Assembly (NCBI GenBank): GCA_037176845.1
Contig: JAYKXP010000041.1
Location: forward strand, 248,001 to 312,000
Direction: 5' to 3'
Source: Paramarasmius palmivorus
Lineage: Eukaryota > Basidiomycota > Agaricomycetes > Agaricales > Marasmiaceae
DNA: 64,000 bases
A program made the position numbers and the translations under genes. Position 1 is the stretch's first letter; each line of letters begins with the position of its first letter. Shown piece after piece: positions 34,790-46,086 of the stretch. The notes beneath the pieces are model-generated. The model was not told the DNA's origin, ran no database searches, and saw only the letters and a program-made list of their open reading frames with translations.

Positions 34790-35073
34790 CGTCTTCCCGG
34801 TGAACCTTTACAGCTACATAACCTTTGTCCTCTTTATTGAAAATCAAACAGCAGAGAGGTGTGCTATTGTTCTGCATGTCTGTATTTCCCCGAAAGGAAG
34901 GGCTGGGCCACAACTATGAAGTATATAAAGCTATGGACGCACTTTGTGCCACTTATCCTCACAGAGTAGAAGACCGCATACTATCCCACGTTGATCGTGT
35001 TGCCCGCAAAAACTCTCCTTACATTTCTTATTCCACAGTCTACATTTCATCTCATCTCTTAAATCTTGTCCCA

Positions 35074-35671
35074 ATGGAAATCGACCACTACTACACCCAA
35101 CGCGACGACCTTTTCCTACAACCAAAACAACAACCCACTACTCAGGACACCGAGATGTTCACCAGCAACGGCCATATCACAGCTTCACCTTTCTCCAACT
35201 ATCAGGCCCCCATCGTCATCGACCTGGACGACTATTCCGACCAAAAGGTTAGCTGGGAGGAAGTCGATGAATTCCTCGGCACTGTAGATCTCACGACACC
35301 ACGTCCAATCGCCGGTTCGAAGAGGGTGATGAAAGCCACGGGAGCACAGATTGGAATGCCACAAACAAGGCCTGAGATAGAGGTATTTCAAAGTGTTTCT
35401 GCCATGCAAGGGCAATGGCAGAAGTTTGCTGAGGTAGGTCGCCTCTATAAATATCGTACTTGGCGTATTGGGTTGCTTACTTTGGTGCGTAATGTAGGAA
35501 CTTCGTACAGAGTGCTACAACCAGTCGAAGATCTTGACCGGTGGTCCGCCGAAATCGTGGAATGGGTTCTTGAACTGTTCCAAGCAAACTGTACCTCCGA
35601 ACCCACCTTTCATTATGATACCTCGAAGCGCGGTGAACTTGGGATCTGATGTGGAGATGAATGATGGTTGA
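35074..35671 (+). CDS. Small hypothetical protein
   Basis: Two exons, 35074-35432 and about 35500-35671, joined in frame across a GTAGGT…TGTAG intron (GAG|GAA). About 175 residues. The middle is acidic (IVIDLDDYSDQKVSWEEVDE); after the splice comes LRTECYNQSKILTGGPPKSW and a Pro-rich NPPF segment. Soluble, no signal peptide, no domain recognised. An in-frame ATG at 34825 exists upstream but the sequence between looks untranslated, so the start at 35074 (MEIDHYYTQRDD) is preferred. Confidence 0.6.
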
Positions 35672-36066
35672 TTCAAGTTGTTGTACATCTTTTTTCTAGT
35701 TATATGTACCTTGGCTAGGTTCATTGAACAATATGCATTCCTTCTGCCAGTTCTAAGCTCGTATAAACTCATTGGAACCTGCCGCATGAGTGCATGAGTG
35801 GCCGGGCGCTTACAAGTTACTTGCAACTCTGACCGAAACCACCATCAGCCTCACCGGAGTTTTCTCACTCTTCCTCGCTCAATTTCTCCCATGCCACCCA
35901 GCTATTGGATTACGACGAAACAGATGGATGTCCCGTTGATGAGAACGCTGCGGAACAATCAGCCATCCACATAGTCATCAATAATAATAGGTACCATAGC
36001 TGCATTGATTTCCGGGCATTTATATATACGTACACAGCTCGAATCCTCCTGTCCAACTCTACCATC

Positions 36067-38948
36067 ATGATCAAGTCGTTCTGGAGTCTTCTCCCTTTCA
36101 TTATCGGAGCCTATGGGTGTGGTGGGGATGAGAGTCACGATCACCAGCACTTCCACAGAAGAACCACACCGTCGCAACTGGTACCACCAACGAGGCCATT
36201 GGAATGGGGAGACATTAATTTCATTCACACGACAGATAGTCATGGTGTGTTCTCGGAGTGTATTGCGATGGTTCATGGCTCAACTTAATCTTATGAAGGT
36301 TGGCTTCTCGGTCATCAAAAAGAATCCTTCCCGGAACCCAACTACAGGTGAAGCACCTACCAATCATGAACGAACCACGACTCAAATCAGAGTAACAGTG
36401 CCGACCTCGGCGACTTCGCGGCCTTCGTAGCCCATATGAAGGAGAAGGCCCTGGTCAGACCCAATACCATCATTCCTCTGACATTGACACTGACGGTTAA
36501 GCAGGAGAAAGACGTTGATCTTTTGCTCGTAGACTCTGGTGACCTACACGACGGTAAACTCTATTCGACACTCCACGGTCATCGCAAGCTTACAACCTGA
36601 AACCAGGAACGGGTCTCTCCGATGGCTTCCCTCCCGGAGACGTTGATGGTCGAGAAGTTTGTTGCCAACATTTGACGGTTGATGCTCCAAAACTTACCAA
36701 TTCTCTACACTCTTATAGTCAAATGAGTTCCTCAAGCAACTCCCTTACGACGTGATGGCCATCGGCAAGTAGGTGTGCCGTGTATACTTTTGGATGCATC
36801 TGCTCATGGTTGTTCCTCAGTCACGAGTTGTACATTTACAATATCACACTCGACATGTACGTTTCCCTTCCTTTCTAGGTATCTCCCAAGCATTGATCAC
36901 TTTGTTGCAGGCACCAGAACTTTGCACCAGCACTTAATGGTCGTTATCTGTCTTCAAACGTGAACATCACTGTTGTAGACGAAAATAACAACGCAGTTAG
37001 CGTTCCTGTAGGCAGTGAGTAGTCTTACCTACCGTTTGATCGCCTTGTGGCCTTGTGGAACTAAAACGTGCTTTGGTAGATCGCTTCGCAAAGTTCAAGA
37101 CTCGCAAGTACGTATGATTATCACTAGGCATTGATATTCTCTGATGAGGAACCCACAGAGGCCGTTCAGTGACAGCCTTTGGAGTGCTCTTTGAGTTCAC
37201 TGGTAATAATGCGAACTCCACTGTCCAAAAAATTGCAGACATGGTCAAAGAACCTTGGGTGCGTAGTCTTGGACCATCACTTGTTTCACCGGGATTTATT
37301 CAAAGTAGTTTGTCGACGCGATACGAGAAGAACCTGACATTTTCCTGCTCGTCGGGTGCGTATGAAGACTCCAGCTCAGATCTTGTTGCTTACCAGTACC
37401 GTAGGCACATGCCAGTTGCCCGCGATAAATGTAATGCTCGCTAGTGATCCGGTCTGCCATCTCGTTCTCATCATATTACAGGGCCCATCGTTCATGACGC
37501 GATCCGAGCGGTGCATCCAACTACACCTATCCTCATTTTCGGAGGTTTGCATGATTGTGCTTTCTATCTCTCCCATGCTGATGGCTTGTCATAGGTCATA
37601 CACATATTAGAGATTGTCGTAAGTCTCACTAGTTTTTGCCAAGCCTCACATCTGATTTGGCCTATAGTCCAGCTTGATGGTCGATCAATGTCGCTCGAAA
37701 GCGGTAGATATATGGAAACAGTTGGTGAGTCCGAATCCTCTGGCCTTCAAAGTATTACTGACACTGTTCTAGGCTGGATGAGTACGTGCTTTACCGACGA
37801 AAGAAGGAATTTGTTATATTGAGCACCCTTTAGGTGTCAAGATAAATCCGGCCCCTACGAAGAACTTAACTTTCAGCAGACGCTACCTCGATACGAACCG
37901 TCTAACCTACGAAGTAGGGAAATCCTCCTTTATCTTTGAACTTGGTTTAAAAATACATTTCAGTTCCACGCCAGCAAGAAGAACAATAGTTTCGACACCG
38001 CCGACGGTAATAGCATCAGACACGGTCTATACGACCTCTATGATAGATTCGATCTTGGATTCCTCTTTGGAACGGCTCCGCAGGACTACCTAATCAATCG
38101 GTATGGTCTCTGGCGTCGCTGATAAATCTGCAGAGCTGACTTGGAGCACACAGGGCGCCTTATCCATCGAACAATTCGCTACTTTCCCTATTTGCTGAGC
38201 AGGTATGTACCTTCACAATACCGTTAAATCATTCCCCTAAACATGTACGACGCTAGGCGGTACCAGTTGCTCTCGCAATCAACAACACCCGCGCGGACAT
38301 ACCCAACTACATCCTCATACAGGCTGGCTCACAAAGATTTGACCTCTATTCTGGTCCATTCACGAAGAATGACCAGCTCACGTCTTCGCCGTTCACCAAT
38401 GCCTTCGTCTACATTCCGGAGGTACCTCTATCCCTAGCTCAACAAGTGCTACCAGCTCTCAATAACCCAACCGGTGCTCAGCGTCGGGACTTTGAGGACG
38501 ATATGTACGCTCGCGGAGAAATCGAGATGAGGTACAGAGCCTGGCTAGAAGACATGAACCGGAGACATGATGGTGCCACTCGGCGAGCTGCACGAAATCT
38601 GACCTTGGGATATGTTACTACCGATGTATGTGTCAACCTCAATAACTCTGTTTTAACATGATTCTGACAGTGTCGGTTTAGGCTTGCCCAGGCGTCGGGG
38701 ACGACATCCCTCACGCACCAATGGAGGTCTTCTCTCTTCCCAACTACATCGCCTCTAACCCGCCAGATGTATCCGATCCAGACACTCCTATCGACTTCGT
38801 CTTCTCTGATTTCGTTCAACCGACGGTGTTGTCTGCTTTAAACGCCTTGCAAACCGAGAAGCAATATACGAATGCTGATGTCAGCTCATATAGTCCAGTT
38901 CTATTTAATGGAGTACTCGGGCTCTTTGCGCAACAGGCTTGGAACTAG
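36067..38948 (+). CDS. Secreted 5'-nucleotidase-type metallophosphoesterase (copy B)
   Basis: The start at 36067 gives signal peptide [20 protein letters not shown] and a His-rich stretch. The same metal motifs as copy A appear in order through at least a dozen introns: [28 protein letters not shown], and [10 protein letters not shown]. Then come [18 protein letters not shown] and a C-terminal domain with [19 protein letters not shown], ending QQAWN at 38948. No frame break was found when exons were joined by homology to copy A, so it appears functional. A TATATATA run lies near 36022. The pair is inverted around the broken methyltransferase, which suggests inverted duplication or duplication followed by inversion. 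Confidence 0.88.
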
Positions 38949-39076
38949 GTATTTCATGTAGTCCGTATTGAATAATATCCAGGCCTTTTGGTTTTCTGAC
39001 TGTCATAAAACAAAACTATTGTCCATTCATCCTCTCGGAACCCCTCATCTTCTGAGAAACTCAAACATCGTCGAGT

Positions 39077-40129
39077 TCAAACGATAGTTCCATCACGTAG
39101 AGGATCTTCCGTCCCACCAGGCGCAAGAACGACCCAAGGGCAGCGAGTCAAATCAGGTCCTTCCCATTGGAACGCCATGCGAACGTCGTTCTGAATCGGT
39201 CCCAGGGTCTTCGAGGTGATCGGACCAGGACGCGTCCATCCCTCTTCTAAGGGAAGGCGCTCTTCTCGGAAGAAGATATTCACAAATCTGTAACACATGG
39301 TCAACACCTCGCGACACTGCATTCCATAACCTTGATAAACTCACTGTTTTGGCGCCTTTCCAGTGATAGGATCACCCATCACACTCAGATAGAGCCCCGC
39401 TTCTCGGAGCTTGATCGCGAACTCTTTGATGGTGTTCGTGATGTTGGGGTTGTTCGCGAGAGAGTCAGCATGTCTCTCTTTGAACGCCAATCCCGCTGAG
39501 GTCCCATTGAAGAAGTCGACGCCTGGATTTTGCTTGGCGGTAACATTGAAGTGAGTTTCGTTGAACGCAGCGTTATCTCCAAGAGCGTGGTCAGCACGCG
39601 AGATGGACCCGTCGTGTTCGATGTTGCCGTGGCTGATGATCGAGGTTAAGTCGGAGGTACATGTAGGGTCACGGTGAGAATGAAACGCACAGTTTTATAT
39701 CGTTGAGCGTAAATTGGTCATTGAGGTCGGACGTGAACAAGGCAGCCTTGGCGGCGATTGCGAGAGCGTCGTTTTGAACATTGAAGCCGTCTAGATTGTG
39801 GTCAAGGGTGAGAATTATACAGTAGCATTCAAGTGGTTACACAACTGACCTACGGCACCCTGTAGAACAATGGGGATAGTGATGTTCTTGCCGTTGCGAG
39901 GTAAAAATCCATGGTTGGCCAGCCTAAAAATTACAGTTGGCGCGTCAGTAATCGGCGTATCATAGTTGTCCTTCGTATTCACGTACGTGTTGAGACCAGG
40001 ACAAGGCCCACGCGCGTCGTCAGCACCCGCAGCTTGGAAGGGGTGTTGAGACCAATCGATCTCGTCGTGAGGACTGGTTGCGGCTGAGGCTAGAGCGACC
40101 GCAGAAGCGACGAAGAGAACGAGTTTCAT
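39077..40129 (-). CDS. Short unspecific peroxygenase / heme-thiolate peroxidase (copy 1)
   Basis: About 260 residues over several exons. Signal peptide MKLVLFVASAVALASA, then the heme-Cys motif in DARGPCPGLNTYV, RLANHGFLPRNG, the acid-base EHD-S motif in HGNIEHDGSISRAD, IKEFAIKLREAGLYLSVMGD and FREERLPLEEGW, ending DGTIV. The short size and EHD motif place it in the short (family I) peroxygenases, secreted enzymes that use H2O2 to oxygenate alkanes, fatty acids, steroids and aromatics. Copy 2 lies at 51560-52581. A TATA element lies about 65 bp upstream of the start. Identity is firm; substrate range is not readable. Confidence 0.92.
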
Positions 40130-41633
40130 GCTGAGTCTGAAGTAGGGATAGAAGAAGCTGCTTGGGGGAGTATCTCTCTGAACGAGGTCCCTTTATACTG
40201 GAGAGCTTTGTAGGTACCAATACAATCGCTTATCGAGTCATGCCGATAGCTTGCAAAAAATGTATCAATGAAAGTCGAGCTGTGAATGTTGAAAGTCTTG
40301 GGAATGGGCGGAACCCAACCGAAGAACTGCGCACAAACTGCGCACAAAAGACACCGACGGTTAGGTGAAGGGCGATCCGGAACGAGAAGAGGAAGAGTAA
40401 AAAAACGAGGTTGTGATGCATGCGAGTCAGACTCCGAGTCCAAGCTGCCTCTTTCGTACAAAACCATGTTTTGTGGCAAGAGCGACTCGGAGGACATGAC
40501 TTGAAGCTTGAGTCGAACCATTGTCACAGTTAACAGCTCTGGACAGGCTTTATCGGCAGCGCAGCAATCTTGGAGTACAATCAGAAGCTGTGAAGTCTTT
40601 TGTCAATCGACACATAATACCCTTCATTCGAGCTCGAATGACCCGCTGGATCAAGAAGAACATGGAGTAATATCCCGTCGGGAACTCATATGCTTGTAAA
40701 TCCCACCCATTTCATTCGCCAATACCTCCGCATGGCCCAGCTGTGCCGAAAGTGAATAGAAAGGCAAAATTGCAGGTTTTGACCGCCTTGGATCGTTGTG
40801 TGAGGCATGAAGAGATGACCGTTTGAAAAGAAAGTCTGCCGCACGGCTATTTTCCAGCTGCGCTGTTCCCACGGCGGCTATTCTTGGCTATTTGCTGGCT
40901 GCTTGCGGTTTTCAATCTGCTGCTTACTCTGACGTCGTTCTCCAGTATACAGGCGCCCTCACTTCACAAGCTTCCTGATGACGGAGGACGCTCAACACTA
41001 TGGGTCCGATTTTCTCGTATCCTAGAACATGTTTGACAGCACCAGTTCCCAAAGATCCAGAGTCAGTTCGTTCTGGAAGGTTTGAGATGGATAAGGTCTC
41101 CTGGTTCAGGAAAAGCTCCAAAACATTCTCATTATCCATTCCATGTGCTTTTATGGTGTCAGTGGTGCGTCTTTGAAAGTAATGTCATGCATTTGCGACC
41201 CTGACGAACTTAATTTTCAGAGACGAAAGGCCCAGTTTCAGCCCCTCATCATGCGCTTTCAACCATCTCGTACTCGAGAGAGGCAGACCGTTGAGTGAAG
41301 GAATCACCTTGAATGTAGGCCCTTATCTTCGGCTTGGAAGTTGGATGAGCCGTACAAATGTGGCCCCATAGCTGTGGTGACCTCTCACATGCTTCGAAGG
41401 AGATGGAATTTAGCCTGGATTCGTCAACGAATAGTCTATGATCTTACTTTTACAATCAACAATCGAGTCAAACATTCTTCAAGTCTCACCTCCTGAATCC
41501 GAGCCGGACTTTTCTCGAAGCATGTACAAGTCACGAAGCTAAGCAAAATTCGGTATAAAAACCAGCCAACGGCGACTAGCAATCTCCAGTCACCTACCTG
41601 GTTCAGACTTCTCTCTTCAAACCACTCTCGAAC
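40130..41633. other. Intergenic region, no gene seen
   Basis: About 1.5 kb of divergent promoter and spacer between peroxygenase copy 1 and the extensin-like gene. Open frames are short and lack codon bias; the longest (40126-40527, minus) overlaps the peroxygenase promoter. Confidence 0.4.
41554..41561 (+). promoter_or_regulatory. TATA box of the extensin/hydrophobin-like gene
   Basis: TATAAAAA about 80 bp before the ATG at 41634, within CGGTATAAAAACC. A strong, well-spaced TATA suits a highly expressed cell-wall gene. Confidence 0.55.
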
Positions 41634-42230
41634 ATGCAGTTCAAAGTCCTTTCTGTCTTCGTCGCACTTGTGCTTTCTTCTGTCGCCGTTGTGGCCGGTC
41701 CGGTTCCTCAGTGTGGTTGTCCACCACCACCTCCCACTACTACGCCGCCACCACCACCACCGCCTCATACTACCACACCTCCTCCGCCGCCTCCACCTCA
41801 TACTACCACGCCGCCTCCACCACCTCCCACAACCACGCCTCCTCCACCACCACCACCTCCTCCTCCTAGCGGTCCAGTTTGCAGCAGCGGCGGTAAAGCT
41901 TACTGCTGCAACGGTGGAATAGCTAACTGCTTGTTAAGTGACACTTGGTATGCCCCTTCTATCTGTCTGCGCCATCCGCATTACTGATGTTCCTTCTTTT
42001 CTAGTAACGCTGGAAACGTCTACTGCTGCAGCAACGACAACAACCAGAGTACGTTTACCATATCGTCTATTTGAAAGAGTACTAATTGAGTTTGCGGTGT
42101 AGATGGTGTGGTCAACGTGAACGCAGGGAATTGCCAGCAAGCCAATTTGGGAGGAGCAACTGGCACTGTCACTGGTCTGCTGTCTGGAGTTGTAGGAGGC
42201 GTGGAAGGTCTCCTGGGCGGCCTTTTGTAA
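41634..42230 (+). CDS. Secreted Pro-rich protein with eight-Cys hydrophobin-like C-terminus
   Basis: Three exons (41634 to about 41952, about 42005-42051, about 42104-42230). A signal peptide (MQFKVLSVFVALVLSSVAVV) is followed by a QCGC pair and about 50 residues of extensin-like PPPPPHTTT repeats. After splicing, the C-terminal part has exactly eight Cys in the order C, CC, C, C, CC, C: VCSSGGKAYCC, IANC, DTC, NVYCC and GNC. The fifth Cys is created by the splice junction (TG|T). This is the hydrophobin order, but the third-to-fourth Cys spacing is only six residues, much shorter than class I and shorter than class II. It ends in a Gly/Leu/Val-rich hydrophobic tail. Probably a wall or surface protein; hydrophobin relationship is inference. 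Confidence 0.8.
41720..41874 (+). repeat. Proline-rich tandem codon repeat
   Basis: About 155 bp of degenerate tandem units encoding poly-Pro separated by HTTT or TTT, inside the gene at 41634. Such repeats vary in copy number between strains. Confidence 0.75.
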
Positions 42231-43157
42231 AGGTACTGAAGGATTGGACTTTCTTTTTCGTGGACATTGATTCTGGACTCTTCGACTACGGGATTTGTGT
42301 AACTCTTTGTAACACTCAATTTGTATGACATACTTTCTCTTTATGACTTTTATTGGATTGCGGCGACTTGATACGAGAATGGGCATCGAATTCGGATTCC
42401 GTTTCACACGACACTTTCTTCGTACTTGCCTTTCACGCAGGATGTTGCCAACTTGTAACCAACTCTGCTCTACCACTTCTAAGCTTCAAGTTAGTACAAG
42501 CACATCAAGAGCAATACCCGGAGAAACTTCGTCTCGAGGAGTTAGGTATCGCTTTTCAACAACATACGCCCACCGTGAGCCGCGTAGCCCAAGATGACAT
42601 CCGACGAAGACTCACAGCTAGGGTTTCGCTTCGTTTCGTTTCGGTTTGGGTAGTCTGAGTTTGGTTGGGTCTCAGACTCATACATTCTCGTTTGGTGGTG
42701 CAGTGGTGAGACTCTTCAAAGATTCACTCTCGCACACACTCACCTTGGGTTCAAATAGGCTACGAAATCCAAGAATCTATGCCGTTTACATTTGACTCGT
42801 AGACATTTTAGCGGTATTAAAATCAGTTTCTAGCATCAAAAGTGCTCGCTGCAGCACGACCTCTCACCAGAAAGTTGAAACATTCATTTACACCTCAAAG
42901 TCTCAGTCTCAGTCAGGCTGAGGCTTGCGTCACTGCAAAACATACTTCTGACTGCAACAAATGTTCTACTTCCTCGACTCTGTGCGAAACATAAACCCAA
43001 GGGATGAAGAAAACGTTTAAATACCCCTTCAACTCCAAATTCAACCCAGAACTTCGTCTCTCATTCGTACCACACTCATCGTACGAACACTCTCACAATC
43101 ACCTCTATCAAAGCGACTACCTCTACTTCCAACTACAAACCACACAACCAACCAACC
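42231..43157. other. Intergenic region, no gene seen
   Basis: About 930 bp downstream of the extensin-like gene and upstream of the small basic-tail gene. A stretch at about 42690-42765 contains A-box-like and GGTTCAAA sequence but does not fold as a tRNA. Nothing else supported. Confidence 0.4.
43016..43023 (+). promoter_or_regulatory. TATA-like element of small basic-tail gene 1
   Basis: TTTAAATA within GAAAACGTTTAAATACC, 142 bp before the ATG at 43158. A similar block (GAAAATGTTCAAATATC, about 46914-46930) precedes the paralogue at 47038, and both are followed by TTCAACTCC. Confidence 0.45.
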
Positions 43158-43535
43158 ATGCCAGTGATCGACCTCGACGAATTCTTCTTCGGAAAGGCTC
43201 ACTACCGCTACGACCCTTCTGTCGAGGCATCGCTGATGGCCTACAAGTTCGGCGAACCAGCAGAGCACCCGCCAGTACAAGAGATCCCACCGTGGATGCC
43301 TTTACCACGAGCACGAGCAAGGCCTTCGTCGTCTACCGCATCGTCGTCATCATCATTACGACGAACAGGCACCTCACATACCTCGTCACCTTCACCATCA
43401 CCGTGGTCGTCTACTCAACCTCAAACACAGCGGCGGAAGAGAAAGACGCCGCCTACGGACGAGACGCATCCGTATAGCAAGCGTTTTAATGCTACGCAGA
43501 AGGAGTTCCTGTATAGTGTTCTCTTCGAGGACTGA
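43158..43535 (+). CDS. Small protein with conserved basic C-terminal motif (copy 1)
   Basis: Single exon, 125 residues. The N-terminus reads LDEFFFGKAHYRYDPSVEAS; the centre is a variable Ser/Pro-rich linker; the C-terminus is QRRKRKTPPTDETHPYSKRF followed by NATQKEFLYSVLFED. The RRKRK cluster looks like a nuclear localisation signal, so a nuclear role is possible. A paralogue at 47038-47406 keeps both ends while the linker has diverged, which shows selection on the termini and proves that this is a real gene. No known family is recognised; it may be restricted to mushrooms. Confidence 0.75.
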   Translation: MPVIDLDEFFFGKAHYRYDPSVEASLMAYKFGEPAEHPPVQEIPPWMPLPRARARPSSSTASSSSSLRRTGTSHTSSPSPSPWSSTQPQTQRRKRKTPPTDETHPYSKRFNATQKEFLYSVLFED

Positions 43536-44292
43536 TAGGAAGGAGAATGGACTGAAAGGATATATAATTTGTCGTGTTACTGTATTATCCATGATTTATT
43601 TATGTTGGGAATGCAATGCTTTCAAGTACAACCTGAATAGTGGTAGTCGAGCCATAACTTGTCGGAACTCTGGTACGTTCGGATGTGGATGGCATGTGTA
43701 CAAGCTTTCTATTGGCACGAGTGCCAGTGACGGACGCGTCAGAGAAAGTTCCAAGCCCGACAGAAACAGTCAGACTCACCAGGTAAAAAGGCTCATCTTC
43801 CGGTGATAGAGATGATATCAGTTATTTGGCACCTAATGCATTGATGCTAGATGCCCTTGCTAGCATCTAGTCACATAAAGCATTGTTGTTATCGAGTGCG
43901 GGTGGTACTATTTCGAACGGGGTCTTGATGTTCTATCTCAATGAAAACTACACTGAGGCCATTCTTTTGCCAGTGCCTTCCGATCGACTTTGCCATGTCG
44001 CAGGCGACTTCTTCGTAAGGATGAACCTGGATGAATGTGAGCTCCACGGATCGCCAGACAAACTGTAGCCCAACGCACCTTGTTCGGCTTTCCCATAGCC
44101 CCGACTCAGCCTTTTTGCTCTTTATCGTTGATTGCCAGCTTGGGAACCGTGAAATCGAATATGATGGTTTGGAAGAAACAGGCGCGTCACAACCGAGTCA
44201 CAGGTTGCCCGTTTACCACGACCAGCGTAGTCTCCCTAGGCAGACATCGGCACTCGACTGCTCGTACGACCAGCGTTCGAAATACGGTCACC
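43536..44292. other. Intergenic region, no gene seen
   Basis: About 750 bp of spacer. Frames here are short; the frame that runs into the F-box gene is open from 44080 but reads low-complexity and is probably untranslated. Confidence 0.4.
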
Positions 44293-46086
44293 ATGAACGG
44301 TAATTACTCTCAAATCAATATTTACAGACTAGAAGCTTACCCGGCGAGGTTTTTCTTTCCCTCAGGAGAATCCCAGGCCCAGGAACCTGTACTGGAAGAG
44401 ATAGTCACTACCATCCAGCCTACACCCAACAATTTCACTCGGAGCCAACACAACGCACAACTGCCCATATCGCGCCTTCCTCCTGAACTTTTAATCGATA
44501 TATTAGTGCGTTCCATGGATCATTTCCTCGTGTACAAGAGCGCATTGCGTTTGAGCCATGTCTGTCACCACTGGCGGGTCATTATGGTGACCTATCCACC
44601 TGTTTGGTCCACCCCGGACTTTTCAAAACCATTGCTCGCGAGGGAGATGATTCAAAGATCCAAACCTGGTCCTTTAGATATCGAGTTCATTGCCTTCTCG
44701 AGCCTCGGTATTCCGGGCGAGTCACTCTCTGTGTTGACCGAGGCACTGGCGGAACCACCTCGTATCCGATCGTTCAGAATAACGTCCTGTAATGTACGTG
44801 ACGACATTCTACAGAATGTCCTCGCACCCTTGGTGCAGCCAATGCCTTCCCTTCGCGATTTGACAGTCCATGCATATGGCCCAGGTCAGGATGGGGTACC
44901 ACTGGAGCTTCCTCCGACCTTCTTCAGTCACGCGCCAAACCTCAAGAAAGTCAGGCTTCGGGGGTGTAAATTCCCTTGGGAATATCCAATACCTGCCAAT
45001 ATCACTTCTCTACATCTGGATCTGCGTTACTCCGGGTCGATTCCCTTGCCCACCACTTCGCAATTCCTGCAGGCATTGGCCGGGATGCCCTTTTTGGAGT
45101 ATCTCTTTATCCTGGATTCCTTCCCAATCCCCTTCTCAGATAGATTAGCCATCGTCGGTCTACCTCATCTTCGAGAACTCCGCCCCGGAGCCCTTTCCCC
45201 ATCTCAAGCGCCCTCGTCCGTGAAGTTACTATCTCACATATCATTTCCATCTACTACTAGGATTTGGATGGACATCTCCTACAATCTCTCGCACTTTCAG
45301 CCTAGTCATGGTGGTCAAAGCTCCCAGCTACTTTACGATTTGTTCGGAGCATTGTCATCGTTGGGAAACGTGAAATCACTCCAGCTATTATGTGACAACT
45401 CTTCCAGTTTCGAACTGAAGGCATGGTTCGACTCTCTTCCATCCGAATTTATCGACCAGCCTTTCTTAGTGTATTCTTTTACGCCCTACGACTTGGAATA
45501 TCCTCCTTTTGGGGTCGAGCTTGACTGGGAGGAACCAGACACGCCGCTTCCAGCGGAGGCTCTTATAGATCACTTGGTTCGCTCAGTGTCTCTCACATCC
45601 CTCGACACACTCAGGATATGCATGTCCATCGAGGACTCACCAAAGTTACTTGGATACCTGGCAGGTTCGAAGGCCCTCGGTCGCCTTGTTGTCGGTAGAG
45701 ACAGTGCATACGGTCTACTATCACTCCCCGTGATACACGATGACAACTCGGATGAGGCCCTATTGGGACATCTTCCTTTCCCAGCTCTACGGGAACTTGT
45801 GTTCTATGGAGTCGATTTTCGGTGGATTCATCCGCCTCTCTTCCCAGTTCTTTTGGCTGCTCTGGAGAAGCGGCCAGAGAAGCTTCATAGGTTGGTGCTG
45901 CAGGAGTGTGAAAATCTCACCCACTTGGAGGTCGAACGCCTAAGAGGAGCTGTTATCGAACTAGACGAGGAGGACACGGTAAGCATTGACTTCTCTGATG
46001 ACGGCGATGAGTGGTCTCACGATAGTCACGATCCCGTATCTGAGTCTGACGACGTCGAAGAACATTTGGGTGATGAGGGCACTTAA
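44293..46086 (+). CDS. F-box protein with leucine-rich C-terminal region
   Basis: Single exon of about 597 residues from ATG 44293 (good CACCATG context); the same frame is open to an ATG at 44080. The F-box-like motif is LPISRLPPELLIDILVRSMD, continuing ALRLSHVCHHWRVIMVTYPP, about residue 56 onward. The rest carries irregular leucine-rich repeats (FRITSCNVRDDIL, LRDLTVHAYG, LKKVRLRGCKF, ITSLHLDLRY, LREL) and an acidic tail. F-box proteins recruit targets to SCF ubiquitin ligases through Skp1; this architecture is hugely expanded in Agaricomycetes. The particular target is unknown. Confidence 0.85.
   Translation: MNGNYSQINIYRLEAYPARFFFPSGESQAQEPVLEEIVTTIQPTPNNFTRSQHNAQLPISRLPPELLIDILVRSMDHFLVYKSALRLSHVCHHWRVIMVTYPPVWSTPDFSKPLLAREMIQRSKPGPLDIEFIAFSSLGIPGESLSVLTEALAEPPRIRSFRITSCNVRDDILQNVLAPLVQPMPSLRDLTVHAYGPGQDGVPLELPPTFFSHAPNLKKVRLRGCKFPWEYPIPANITSLHLDLRYSGSIPLPTTSQFLQALAGMPFLEYLFILDSFPIPFSDRLAIVGLPHLRELRPGALSPSQAPSSVKLLSHISFPSTTRIWMDISYNLSHFQPSHGGQSSQLLYDLFGALSSLGNVKSLQLLCDNSSSFELKAWFDSLPSEFIDQPFLVYSFTPYDLEYPPFGVELDWEEPDTPLPAEALIDHLVRSVSLTSLDTLRICMSIEDSPKLLGYLAGSKALGRLVVGRDSAYGLLSLPVIHDDNSDEALLGHLPFPALRELVFYGVDFRWIHPPLFPVLLAALEKRPEKLHRLVLQECENLTHLEVERLRGAVIELDEEDTVSIDFSDDGDEWSHDSHDPVSESDDVEEHLGDEGT

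Noticed and set aside
42695..42765. tRNA-like stretch with TGGTGCAGTGG and GGGTTCAAATAGG
   Set aside because: A-box resemblance is good, but the D-arm cannot pair and the T-arm and acceptor stem do not form.
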